Assembly (NCBI GenBank): GCA_036742455.1
Contig: DAINQU010000001.1
Coordinates: forward strand, 124,001 to 188,000
From: CAIKZZ01 sp036742455
Lineage (GTDB): Bacteria; Pseudomonadota; Gammaproteobacteria; Steroidobacterales; Steroidobacteraceae
Direction of reading: 5' to 3'
DNA length: 64,000 nt
Made by a program: the position numbers and the translations under genes. Below are positions 32,769 to 40,479 of this stretch, in pieces; positions within the stretch are counted from its first letter, which is position 1, and each line of letters starts with the position of its first letter. Below the pieces are notes generated by a model that saw only the letters and a list, made by a program, of their open reading frames with translations, was not told the DNA's origin and made no database searches.

Positions 32769-33838
32769 GTTGGCTTCACCGGGAATTTCTCGGCGAGGCC
32801 CACCATCGCGATCAAATGGTCACCCAGCTCGGCGCCCGCCGTCATCGCATTAATGGCAGTGACATTCATCTGTTGCTGAATGATGTCGACGCCGACTTGA
32901 TTGTCCGTGGAAGGGCCAGTCACGGCCGCCGGTTCAATATTGAACCGCTCGCGCAGGAGTTTGACGCCGCCCCAAGCGGCGACAGGATCGTTCGCGGACA
33001 GGACGACGGCGGTCAAGGACTGTCGAATATCGTCTGCGGAGAGAATCGCTTCGACACCGTACGTGCCCAGCAGCCCATCCCCGAGTTCAAAGACAATGAT
33101 GTCTGGTTGGCCGACAGCCATTTCACTCAACATCGCGCGGGTGAGCGCCGGGCCCACGGCGGCGGTGGTCGTGCCGATGCCGAAGTCCGTGAAGATCATC
33201 GTCTTGCGAGCGCCGGAGTCCTCGAACGCCAGGATGTCGCGCCGTAGGGAGACGCCCGTGGCTTTGAATGCGTGGACGCTCAGGCCGCGATGGCGCATGC
33301 GCGCAATCATCGAACAGGCCGCGGCAGTCTTCCCGGCCTCCATACAGGTACCCGCCAGCGCGATGACCGGCACACCTTGCGTGTCGACCGTCACGTCACG
33401 GTTCAGTGGGCGGTAGCCTATGCGGGCGGGCACGCCGATGCGTTCCCCCAGATAAGGAAAGTGCAGCACAACGCCCAGTACGCGGCAGTCAAAGGGACGG
33501 CCTTTGTCGGGGTTGACCGAGTCGCAAATACCGAGCACACCGCCGATATTCAGCATTTGGATGATGTCGCCCGGCTTCAAGGCCGTCGGGACATGTCCTG
33601 AATAGCCAAACAAGGCTTTGCGATGCCCGAGCGCGCCGACGACGATGTCGCCTTTCGTCACTTTCGCCATACGACCGGACGTCAGTTCCAGCGTGTTGTA
33701 GGTGTTCTTGTTATTGAGCACCTCAACGGCAATGACCACGCCTTCCTCGCACGGAATGTCTTCGGAGACGCGCAACTCGTGCTTCAAGCCCAACGCTTGT
33801 GTGATGGATGCAATCTTGTCGACGACGATGGACTTCAC
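32765..33838 (-). CDS. Gene X: unassigned P-loop protein embedded in the arginine operon (DUF1611/DgcN-like C-terminal half)
   Basis: A 357-residue protein I cannot assign. Residues 1-150 look like a small beta-rich domain (KGDIVVGALGHRKALFGYSG, LNIGGVLGICDS). Residues 155-357 are a P-loop fold: Walker A GTCMEAGKT (163-171), HAFKATGVSLRRD, TDFGIGTT, and Walker-B-like PDIIVFELGDG. The second half recalls DUF1611 proteins; one of these, DgcN, is known as a D-glutamate N-acetyltransferase. GTG 33838 overlaps argG (GTGA) and its TGA overlaps argC, so it is locked into the operon. The operon lacks N-acetylglutamate synthase and acetylornithine deacetylase. X could fill such a step or regulate; this is inference. 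Confidence 0.85.
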   Translation of the reverse strand: MKSIVVDKIASITQALGLKHELRVSEDIPCEEGVVIAVEVLNNKNTYNTLELTSGRMAKVTKGDIVVGALGHRKALFGYSGHVPTALKPGDIIQMLNIGGVLGICDSVNPDKGRPFDCRVLGVVLHFPYLGERIGVPARIGYRPLNRDVTVDTQGVPVIALAGTCMEAGKTAAACSMIARMRHRGLSVHAFKATGVSLRRDILAFEDSGARKTMIFTDFGIGTTTAAVGPALTRAMLSEMAVGQPDIIVFELGDGLLGTYGVEAILSADDIRQSLTAVVLSANDPVAAWGGVKLLRERFNIEPAAVTGPSTDNQVGVDIIQQQMNVTAINAMTAGAELGDHLIAMVGLAEKFPVKPT

Positions 33839-35067
33839 AGCTGGCCTCCGGCCTTGTGGCCTGCGCGCGTATGGAACATGCCCGTCAGTGCGAGCATCTT
33901 GGAATAGCCGAGCGCATCCGCCGGCGACCACTCACCCGCCGCTTCGCCGTAAACCCCCTTGGAGGCGGCCATCAGTGACCAGGGCGAGTTCACACCCTCG
34001 ACGAAACAGCTGCCGGGTCGGAAGAGTACCTTCACGGTGCCGGTGACGCGTTCCTGCGAGGAAACCAAGAGGGCTTCGATGTCGCGACAGACCGGATCGA
34101 GGTGGTGACCCTCGTGTACGAGGTCTCCATAAGGCGCAGCGACCAATTCTTTGATGCGGGCTTGGCGGCCCGTGAGCACTAACTTCTCGAGTTCCCGATG
34201 GGCAGTGATCAGCACTTCCGCAGCGGGGGCCTCAAAGGCGACGCGGCCTTTCGTGCCGATCACCGTATCGCCCAAATGAATGCCGCGACCAATCCCGAAC
34301 GGCGCGGCCAGCGCTTCGAGTTTTTCGATCAGAGCGACCGGATCAAGGGCCTCTCCGTCGAGAGAGGTGGGTACGCCTTGCGTGAAGCCAATGGTGTGCG
34401 GTTCCGGGGCCTTCGGATTGGAGAACGCATCGCGCGTCAGTACCCATGCGGTATCCGGGATGCTGCCGTCTGAGGTGAGCGTTTCTTTCCCGCCGATCGT
34501 GACACCCCAAAGGCCGCGATTGACGGAATACGCAGCGCCGTACGGTGGAATGGGTAGGTTGCGCTCCTCCAGGAACGCCAACTGCTCGGGTCGCTTGAAG
34601 GCGCGGTCACGTACCGGGGCCAGGATTTCGAGGCCCGGCGCCAGCGTGCGCAACGCCACCTCAAAACGGACCTGATCATTGCCGGCGGCGGTGCAGCCGT
34701 GCGCCACGGACGCAGAGCCGAGCGATTTCGCCATCTCAGCGATCATCTGAGCCTGCAGGACGCGTTCGGCGCCGACGCAGAACGGGTACATCTGGCCGCG
34801 GCGAGCGTTCCCGATCAACAGATAGCGCAGCACGCGGTCAAAATACGGCCCTTTCGCGGCCACGATGTGGTGCTCCATGGCGCCCAGTTCCATGGCGCGC
34901 TGCTCAAGCGTTGCGGCCGCGGCAGCGTCGATACCGCCGGTATCGACTGTGACGGTGATGACCGGTCGACCGTAGGTTTCCTTGAGCCAGGGAACGCAGA
35001 AGGACGTGTCGAGACCGCCGGAGAAAGCGAGGAGGATGGGCGCGGCGCCCAGATTCGAAGTGGACAT
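33835..35067 (-). CDS. argG: Argininosuccinate synthase
   Basis: Couples citrulline and aspartate with ATP to argininosuccinate. The 410-residue protein has the PP-loop AFSGGLDTSFC, then HGCTAAGNDQVRFE (citrulline/aspartate binding), IPPYGAAYSVNRGLWG and DGEALDP. This order matches the argG family. It starts 11 bases after argR and ends in a GTGA overlap with gene X. Confidence 0.96.
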   Translation of the reverse strand: MSTSNLGAAPILLAFSGGLDTSFCVPWLKETYGRPVITVTVDTGGIDAAAAATLEQRAMELGAMEHHIVAAKGPYFDRVLRYLLIGNARRGQMYPFCVGAERVLQAQMIAEMAKSLGSASVAHGCTAAGNDQVRFEVALRTLAPGLEILAPVRDRAFKRPEQLAFLEERNLPIPPYGAAYSVNRGLWGVTIGGKETLTSDGSIPDTAWVLTRDAFSNPKAPEPHTIGFTQGVPTSLDGEALDPVALIEKLEALAAPFGIGRGIHLGDTVIGTKGRVAFEAPAAEVLITAHRELEKLVLTGRQARIKELVAAPYGDLVHEGHHLDPVCRDIEALLVSSQERVTGTVKVLFRPGSCFVEGVNSPWSLMAASKGVYGEAAGEWSPADALGYSKMLALTGMFHTRAGHKAGGQL

Positions 35068-35078
35068 GGAAGCGGCCT

Positions 35079-35552
35079 CTATCGGCTGGCGAGAGATTGA
35101 AGACGATCGATGAACGCGCGTTGCGCGGACTCGTCACGGGTGGCGACGAACACGGTGTCGTCGCCGGAAATGGTGCCGACCACTTCAGGCCAGCGGGCCT
35201 GATCGATGGCGAAGGCGACCGACTGCGCGGACCCCACCGTCGTGCGCACGACCGTCAGGTTCGGACCGGCCGGAAGCGTTGCTACGACGAACGCTGCCAC
35301 GGCGCTAAAAGCGGCGCGCGGCGCCGGAGCATCGCCGGGCAACATGTAGCGGTCGCCGACTTTGGCCACGCCCAAATCGCGCAAATCGCGACTGACGCTC
35401 GACTGGGTCACGTCGTAACCCGCCTGCTTCAGCCGTTGGACGAGTTCCGCCTGACGGCCGACGATACCTTCCCGCAGAATGCGCAGCAGTGCGTCTCGCC
35501 GTTCTTCATGGGCGCGATGCAAGCCGGGGCTGTGGGCGAGATGGTTTTGCAT
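35079..35552 (-). CDS. argR: Arginine repressor
   Basis: ArgR binds ARG boxes as an arginine-loaded hexamer. The 157-residue protein has the N-terminal wHTH (RRDALLRILREGIVGRQAELVQRL...VTQSSVSRDLRDLGVAKV) and the C-terminal oligomerisation and arginine-binding domain, with the diagnostic GTISGDDTVFVAT. It is the first gene of the operon and is preceded by two ARG boxes, one covering its ATG, so autoregulation and control of the whole operon are expected. The 16 residues before the wHTH are extra; no other clear start is available. Confidence 0.95.
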   Translation of the reverse strand: MQNHLAHSPGLHRAHEERRDALLRILREGIVGRQAELVQRLKQAGYDVTQSSVSRDLRDLGVAKVGDRYMLPGDAPAPRAAFSAVAAFVVATLPAGPNLTVVRTTVGSAQSVAFAIDQARWPEVVGTISGDDTVFVATRDESAQRAFIDRLQSLASR

Positions 35553-35584
35553 AAATTTGCATCATATTTGCATAAATATGCTGA
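35545..35584. promoter_or_regulatory. Tandem ARG boxes (ArgR operator)
   Basis: Two imperfect palindromes, TGCAT-AAAT-TTGCA at 35548-35561 and TGCAT-AAAT-ATGCT at 35569-35582, have centres exactly 21 bp apart, the classical ARG-box spacing. The first overlaps the argR start codon. Arms read TGCAT rather than the E. coli TGAAT. Confidence 0.85.
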
Positions 35585-35615
35585 TGGTGCAAGCGCCCGG
35601 CTTGGCCGGTGCGAT

Positions 35616-36368
35616 TCAGCCAATGCTGAGTCGCGTGCGTCCGGACGGTCGCCCGTCAGGGTCGTAGCGGATTTCCTCAATCCAACTACCCGCGGATGGG
35701 TCGATGGCGCAGACGGTGGTCGAGCGGGTGCCGTAGCGTGGCTGCACAATGAAGGCGGCGGATAACGGCCGCTCGATCTCGAGGGGCAGGCCGGTTTCGG
35801 GGAGTAAATGGTCGGGCCAGACGCGCCGATCGAGCAGGGTCTCCCACAATCGATCCGTCGGGGACCGACGTTCGAGGTGCCGCTGTAAGGCCGCGACACC
35901 GGCGGTCACTTTAGGCCACGGACGGCTGTAGGCGCCGTTACCGATACCGTGATACCCGGCGTCCAGCCTCAACATCGGCGTGTCGCCCTGATTGCTGTGC
36001 AACCACACCCCAGTGGAATCGCCCAGTACGAGGTTGTAACCCGCGTATTGATGACACGTTGGGCGCAGCGTCTCCATAAAGTCGCGCGCACTCAGTGTGC
36101 CGGCCAAGAAGGCCGGTATGAGGCCTCCACGCGAGGGCGCCGAATCCGGGATGGGAAACCCACGCAGGTTGGTCAGTAGCCCAAAGCGGTGATCGGGGCT
36201 GATGGCGAGCCACGTGCCGCCGGCCTCCAGATCGCGTCCACCGATGATCGGCGAATCGGGCCAGCGTGCCAGCGGCGCGGTAGGCCGCGCATGGAACTCG
36301 TCGCGGTTGGCAACCAGCATGACGCGCTGAGGGTCCGCATCCGACAGGTGCAGAACGGCGAGGCACAT
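35616..36368 (-). CDS. NRDE family protein (TANGO2-like)
   Basis: A 250-residue protein of the NRDE/TANGO2 family: it begins MCLAVLHLS and has the name-giving motif VANRDEFHARP at about 19-29, then a TWLAISPDHRFGLLTNLR segment. The family occurs from bacteria to humans; a role in haem or acyl-CoA handling has been proposed, but the biochemistry is unsettled. It is the last gene of the flhC-like/nudC/TSUP run, 3 bases after the TSUP stop, and ends just before the ARG boxes. Confidence 0.88.
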   Translation of the reverse strand: MCLAVLHLSDADPQRVMLVANRDEFHARPTAPLARWPDSPIIGGRDLEAGGTWLAISPDHRFGLLTNLRGFPIPDSAPSRGGLIPAFLAGTLSARDFMETLRPTCHQYAGYNLVLGDSTGVWLHSNQGDTPMLRLDAGYHGIGNGAYSRPWPKVTAGVAALQRHLERRSPTDRLWETLLDRRVWPDHLLPETGLPLEIERPLSAAFIVQPRYGTRSTTVCAIDPSAGSWIEEIRYDPDGRPSGRTRLSIG

Positions 36369-36371
36369 AAG

Positions 36372-37148
36372 TCAGTGTGCCAGCAGGACCGCAGCGTCCC
36401 ATGCCGTCCGCAGAATCAGAGCGGACACGACGCCGATAAAGACGCGGCGTACGAATCGAGCGCCGCCGCGCAGCGCGAGACGGGTGCCGATTTGTGCCCC
36501 CGCCACGTTCGTGACCGCCATCGCGATGCTGACGGGCCACAGGATGTGTCCTGCGGCCACGAACCAACCGAGCGCGGCCAGGTTTGTTGCGACGTTCAGC
36601 GTGCGCGCGAAGGCCGCGGCGTGCAGAAAATCGAAACCGTAATAGCGAATTGCCAGCATCATGAGAAAACTGCCGGTACCAGGCCCGAAGAACCCATCGT
36701 AGAAACCGATGGCGGCGATCGCGGCGGCACCGATGACGTGACCACGGACGGCATGCGCGCGCGGCGCATGCGTCTCGCCGCTTTGACGGTTGCGCAGCGT
36801 CCAGAGGAGCACGCCGGTTAGCAAGACGGGTACCAGTGGTCGAAAGGACGCGGGCTTCACGTGCGTGACGGCTGCGGCGCCGGCGAGTGCGCTGATAAAC
36901 GCGATGCCGAGACTGATCATCAGCGAGCGTCGCGGCAATCGGACGCGCCGAAGGTAGTGGCTGGCAGCGCTCGCGGTGCCGGAGAAACCGGCGAATTTGC
37001 TCGTGCCGAGCAACGTTGCCGGGGACTCCGCCGGTAACGCGGACAACAGCGCCGGCAATTGAATTAAACCACCGCCCCCAACGATTGCATCGATAGCCCC
37101 GGCGCCGAACGCCGCCAGCGACAGGGTCGCGAGCGTGTAGGGGATCAC
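36372..37148 (-). CDS. TSUP-family permease (TauE/SafE)
   Basis: A 258-residue inner-membrane protein with about 7-8 helices in two similar halves. Both halves carry the family's glycine-rich motifs: AGAIDAIVGGGGLIQLPALL near the N-terminus, and GFYDGFFGPGTGSFLMM in the second half. TSUP proteins export or import small sulfur- or carbon-containing anions (sulfite, taurine-derived, sulfoacetate). The substrate is unknown. ATG overlaps the nudC stop as ATGA. Confidence 0.9.
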   Translation of the reverse strand: MIPYTLATLSLAAFGAGAIDAIVGGGGLIQLPALLSALPAESPATLLGTSKFAGFSGTASAASHYLRRVRLPRRSLMISLGIAFISALAGAAAVTHVKPASFRPLVPVLLTGVLLWTLRNRQSGETHAPRAHAVRGHVIGAAAIAAIGFYDGFFGPGTGSFLMMLAIRYYGFDFLHAAAFARTLNVATNLAALGWFVAAGHILWPVSIAMAVTNVAGAQIGTRLALRGGARFVRRVFIGVVSALILRTAWDAAVLLAH

Positions 37149-38074
37149 TGCGCTGGCGCCGGCCAGGGTGGGCCGGACCGTAGTGACAGTCCGGTCTGCG
37201 AGCAGAACCAGTCGTCAATCAGCCGAAACGATATCGACGTCGCCGGGGGGAGCAGAATGGCGCCCGAACCCACTTCTTGAACCGTAAAAAACCGGGCATC
37301 TTCGAGTTCGCCGTCTGGACACACCACGTTGTGCGTGGCCGCGTGCGCCTGGAACCCCAGCATGAGCGACGAGGGGAATGGCCAGGGTTGCGAGGACTGG
37401 TACCGTACGTTGTCCACTTCAATCCCTGTTTCCTCGCGCACTTCGCGGACGACGGCGTCTTCCAGACTTTCGCCGGGTTCCACGAAGCCGGCGATGGTCG
37501 AGTAGCGGCCAGCGGGCCAACTGGCTTGTCGTCCCAAGAGCGCTCGATCGCCGTCACTGACCAATACAATGATCGCGGGGTCTATGCGGGGGAAGGATGC
37601 ATGACCACAGGCCGCGCAACGCATGACGTGACCGCCGTCGCCCGGTGTGCTGCGCGCGCCACACGCTCCGCAGTATCGATGCTTCGACCGCCAGTAAAAG
37701 AGCGCTCGAGCGTAGGCGAGGAGGCCTGCTTCCTCGTGAGGCAGTTGACCGCCGACGCTGCGCAAATCCACAAAGCGGTGGTGGGCGAGCACCGGCGGTG
37801 GCGCTGCACCGGAGACCTCCACCGCGAATACGGGATGACCCCTGAAATGGCCTAAGAAGATCCCATCGGACGACGCGGTTTCTGTCGGCGCCGTCGGCAG
37901 TAGCGCAGCCTGAGGTGGATCGTCGACGGTGACGAGACTGCGCTGCTCCCACACGAGGACCCAGCGCGCGTTCGGGTCTTTTCGCCAGGCAGCTAAGCGC
38001 TCCTGGTCCGCGCGAACGGCGCTGTCACGGTCGAGGTACGGACCGGCGTAAATGTTGGGGTTGAGCGGTGTCAT
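37145..38074 (-). CDS. nudC: NADH pyrophosphatase / RNA decapping hydrolase NudC
   Basis: NudC hydrolyses NADH and removes NAD caps from RNA. The 309-residue protein has an N-terminal domain, a zinc ribbon (CGACG...CAACG, about 160-185), and a Nudix domain with GFVEPGESLEDAVVREVREETGIEV, followed by the NudC-specific SQPWPFPSSLM. ATG 38074 lies 50 bases inside the flhC-like gene, in another frame; the protein from this start has the expected N-terminus, so the overlap seems real. Confidence 0.94.
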   Translation of the reverse strand: MTPLNPNIYAGPYLDRDSAVRADQERLAAWRKDPNARWVLVWEQRSLVTVDDPPQAALLPTAPTETASSDGIFLGHFRGHPVFAVEVSGAAPPPVLAHHRFVDLRSVGGQLPHEEAGLLAYARALFYWRSKHRYCGACGARSTPGDGGHVMRCAACGHASFPRIDPAIIVLVSDGDRALLGRQASWPAGRYSTIAGFVEPGESLEDAVVREVREETGIEVDNVRYQSSQPWPFPSSLMLGFQAHAATHNVVCPDGELEDARFFTVQEVGSGAILLPPATSISFRLIDDWFCSQTGLSLRSGPPWPAPAQ

Positions 38075-38696
38075 AGGGTACGACCGGGATTCTAGCGCGC
38101 TGCAGTGACGGCGCCGCGTCAGGGCGCGCCGACGTCGGAGCATCCTGTGGGCAGAGCCAATGGTCCGTTTCACACAGCGGGCATTGCGGGGCTGTGCGTC
38201 GCTGAGTGTCCACGATCGCGAACGCATTGCAAGTCGGGCAACGTCCGGGCCGCAAATCGGTTCGCCGCTGGAGTGATTCCAAGAGAAAGGCTGCGTGCTC
38301 GAACGTCACGGCCGACCCCACGCCGAGCGCGAGGTAGGTTTCGTACGCGTCACAAAACAATTCTGCCCACGGCGGCGATCCGTTGTCGGGGGTGGGGGCC
38401 AAGGCGTCGCCGCGCAGCAGACCGTGTAGCGCGTAAAGGCCGCCGAGCGCTACGGACTGCCGGCGGAGTTCCATATTGCGCAAAAAGTAGCCGGATTGCC
38501 GGGGCGGCTTGCCGCGATGCCGGCGAAACGTCTCCCCGCGTTCACGGACGTATTCCCGGTGCAATTTGCGGACTCGGTCACCGGTCAGTCCGGTCCAGGC
38601 TTGAATCGTCGCGGTTCGTGCCTCGTGGTGGATCATTCGAATGGCCAAGTCGAGTTTGTGCTTGTCGCGGCGGTATCGGTGGTCGGTCAGGCGCAT
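38025..38696 (-). CDS. FlhC-family transcriptional regulator
   Basis: A 223-residue protein resembling FlhC, the zinc-binding partner of FlhD in the flagellar master regulator. The N-terminal helices (LDLAIRMIHHEARTATIQAWTGLTGDRVRKLHREY) match the FlhC segment that recognises DNA with FlhD. A middle segment (ELFCDAYETYLAL) follows, then a four-cysteine zinc site CPTC...CPLC. It is about 30 residues longer than E. coli FlhC. AGGGGAAG precedes ATG 38696. The 3' end overlaps nudC by 50 bases. No flagellar or chemotaxis genes are near, so the target is unknown. A FlhD-like gene is divergent, 101 bases from start to start. Confidence 0.8.
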   Translation of the reverse strand: MRLTDHRYRRDKHKLDLAIRMIHHEARTATIQAWTGLTGDRVRKLHREYVRERGETFRRHRGKPPRQSGYFLRNMELRRQSVALGGLYALHGLLRGDALAPTPDNGSPPWAELFCDAYETYLALGVGSAVTFEHAAFLLESLQRRTDLRPGRCPTCNAFAIVDTQRRTAPQCPLCETDHWLCPQDAPTSARPDAAPSLQRARIPVVPYDTAQPQHLRRSVPRP

Positions 38697-38720
38697 TTTG
38701 GACTTCCCCTGTTGTTTCTA

Positions 38721-38740
38721 TTTGGTAGTATCTGACCAAA
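38721..38740. promoter_or_regulatory. Palindrome between the divergent FlhC-like and FlhD-like genes
   Basis: TTTGGT-N8-ACCAAA is a perfect 6-bp inverted repeat with an 8-base AT-rich spacer, in the middle of an otherwise GC-rich intergenic region. It is a candidate shared operator. Confidence 0.5.
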
Positions 38741-38749
38741 ATGACGCAT

Positions 38750-38779
38750 CTTCAAGAGCCGCGTAGGCGGTTCTTGAAG
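38750..38779 (+). promoter_or_regulatory. Leader hairpin of the FlhD-like gene
   Basis: Arms 38750-38762 and 38767-38779 pair over 13 bp (one G-U) with loop GTAG. There is no T-run after it; it ends about 6 bases before the AGGGGAAGG ribosome site. It could be an RNA switch or stabiliser, or a DNA operator. Confidence 0.55.
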
Positions 38780-38797
38780 CCATTCAGGGGAAGGCAC

Positions 38798-39463
38798 ATG
38801 CAAGTTGGTTCTCAGAGCAGCCGAATCCGGGGGCGAGGGGTGCCGGTCGTCGCGGCGAACCCGTTGCCGGGCCGGGGTCTTGAAGAGGCGGTGAGTGCGG
38901 CCAATGCGGCGTATTTGCGGCAATTGGTGAAAGCGGCCGCTGAAAGTACGCCCGTCGCCGCCGAGTTTTCGCTGTCGGTGCGCAGGCGGTTTGCCGACTT
39001 GGACGATTCGGCCTGTCAACGGCTGTCCGTCATGCCCTTCACGCTCTTTTCCTTACGCTTCGCCGACACCCGATACTGGCGTTCGGCGATGGAGGGCGCC
39101 CAGCGACGTGAGGTGAGGGATGGCCACGGCACGAGCCTCGCCCGCACCGCGGTATTTCTGGCCTGGCATCTGGTGCGTTCCGAGCCGACGCTGGCGGGGG
39201 TCACGTTGGGGATGAATGCGGACGTGGCGACACTGTTTCTGGCGCTACCACTGTCCGACGTCGACCGATTGGCGGTCCAGACGGAGGCCGCGCTGCTGCC
39301 GCGCTGGCCCACGCGGGAGGCTTTTTGGACGCCATTGCTGGCTGGCACGGGTTCGCTCCCCGCCCTCGAACACGCTCGTTTTTATGGGCTACAACTGCTG
39401 GCGGCCGAGTGTTTAACGGATTTACCCGCTCGCTCGCGCGCTCGAGCCGTTCATCCGAAATAA
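38798..39463 (+). CDS. FlhD-domain protein, possibly a tandem FlhD
   Basis: A 221-residue protein. Residues about 113-205 align with E. coli FlhD almost end to end, notably TLGMNADVATLFLALPLSDVDRLA against LGINEEMATTLAALTLPQMVKLA, and EHARFYGLQLLAAE against the last FlhD helix. Residues about 35-92 look like a weaker second copy (AANAAYL ... ADLDDSACQRLS ... FSLRF). FlhD works as a dimer, so this could be a single-chain version. ATG 38798 has a strong AGGGGAAGG ribosome site 6 bases upstream; an earlier in-frame ATG (38741) has none and would put a hairpin in the coding region. It is divergent from the FlhC-like gene. Confidence 0.75.
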   Translation: MQVGSQSSRIRGRGVPVVAANPLPGRGLEEAVSAANAAYLRQLVKAAAESTPVAAEFSLSVRRRFADLDDSACQRLSVMPFTLFSLRFADTRYWRSAMEGAQRREVRDGHGTSLARTAVFLAWHLVRSEPTLAGVTLGMNADVATLFLALPLSDVDRLAVQTEAALLPRWPTREAFWTPLLAGTGSLPALEHARFYGLQLLAAECLTDLPARSRARAVHPK

Positions 39464-39546
39464 TTCGTCAGTTGAACGGTGCGCTCAGTCCCCGTACCCT
39501 TCCGTTAGAACACCCAAGGCTTTTATCCCGGGGTGACCGGAGTTCC

Positions 39547-40479
39547 ATGCAAGCCCTGTCGATTCGCCAATTGCGCAAGACCTACGGAAACGGGGTAGAA
39601 GCTCTGAAAGGCATCGACCTCGACGTGCCTCAGGGTGAATTCCTCGCCCTGCTCGGTCCTAACGGAGCGGGAAAGACCACGACGATCGGCATCATCACCT
39701 CCTTGGTCAATAAGACGGGCGGCACGGTAGAGGTGTTCGGCCATGACCTCGACCGAGACTTGGCGGGCGCAAAAGCGTGCGTTGGCGTTGTCCCGCAGGA
39801 AGTGAATTTCAACCAGTTTGAGACGGCCGAAACGATCGTCATCAACTCGGCCGGGTTTTACGGTATCCCGCGCGACGAGGCGCGTCGGCGCGCCGAGAAG
39901 TATCTGCGCAAGCTGCAATTGTGGGAAAAGCGCAATGCAACGGCGCGCAGCCTCTCGGGCGGCATGAAGCGCCGCTTGATGATCGCTCGCGCGCTGATGC
40001 ACGAGCCGAAGCTGCTGATCCTCGATGAGCCGACCGCCGGCGTCGACGTGGAAGTCCGTCGCTCGATGCGTGAGTTTTTGCGTGAGATCAACGACGCGGG
40101 CGTAACGATCATCCTGACGACGCACTACCTCGAGGAAGCCGAGGAGTTGTGCCGTCACGTGGCCATCATCGACAAGGGTCGGATCATCGAAGACGACCGT
40201 ATGGGCTCTGTGCTCGGCAAACTCGCGGTCGAAACCTACGTACTCGATCTGAAGAACACGATTACCGGTTGTCCGGACCTCGGCGGCGTGCGTGCCACGA
40301 TGCTGGATGCGCGCACGCTGGAGGTCGAGGTGGACCGTGGTCGTGGCTTAAACGACATTTTCGTCCGGCTCGCCGCCGCCGGTATCGAAGTCTCGTCGCT
40401 GCGCAATAAGGTCAACCGCTTGGAAGAGCTCTTCATGAAGATGGTGGCAGACCAGAGCGATGCCGGAGACGCCACGTGA
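39547..40479 (+). CDS. yadG: ABC transporter ATP-binding protein (YadG-like)
   Basis: A 310-residue ATPase of an ABC-2 exporter. It has Walker A GPNGAGKTTT, Q-loop VVPQEVNFN, signature LSGGMKRRL, Walker B LLILDEPTAGVD and switch TTHYLEEAEEL. The C-terminal 80 residues are an extra regulatory-type domain common in exporter ATPases. It pairs with the following permease through a GTGA overlap. YadGH-type exporters are widespread with unknown substrate; drug or lipid export is only a guess. ATG 39547 fits the conserved start. Confidence 0.92.
   Translation: MQALSIRQLRKTYGNGVEALKGIDLDVPQGEFLALLGPNGAGKTTTIGIITSLVNKTGGTVEVFGHDLDRDLAGAKACVGVVPQEVNFNQFETAETIVINSAGFYGIPRDEARRRAEKYLRKLQLWEKRNATARSLSGGMKRRLMIARALMHEPKLLILDEPTAGVDVEVRRSMREFLREINDAGVTIILTTHYLEEAEELCRHVAIIDKGRIIEDDRMGSVLGKLAVETYVLDLKNTITGCPDLGGVRATMLDARTLEVEVDRGRGLNDIFVRLAAAGIEVSSLRNKVNRLEELFMKMVADQSDAGDAT

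Noticed and set aside
35938..37218. 426-codon open frame covering the TSUP and NRDE genes
   Set aside because: It is arginine-rich with no recognisable motif, while the two genes in the other frame have complete family signatures and coupled starts.
38741..38797. Upstream ATG for the FlhD-like protein
   Set aside because: There is no ribosome site before 38741, the added residues do not resemble FlhD, and a 13-bp hairpin lies there; ATG 38798 has an excellent AGGGGAAGG.
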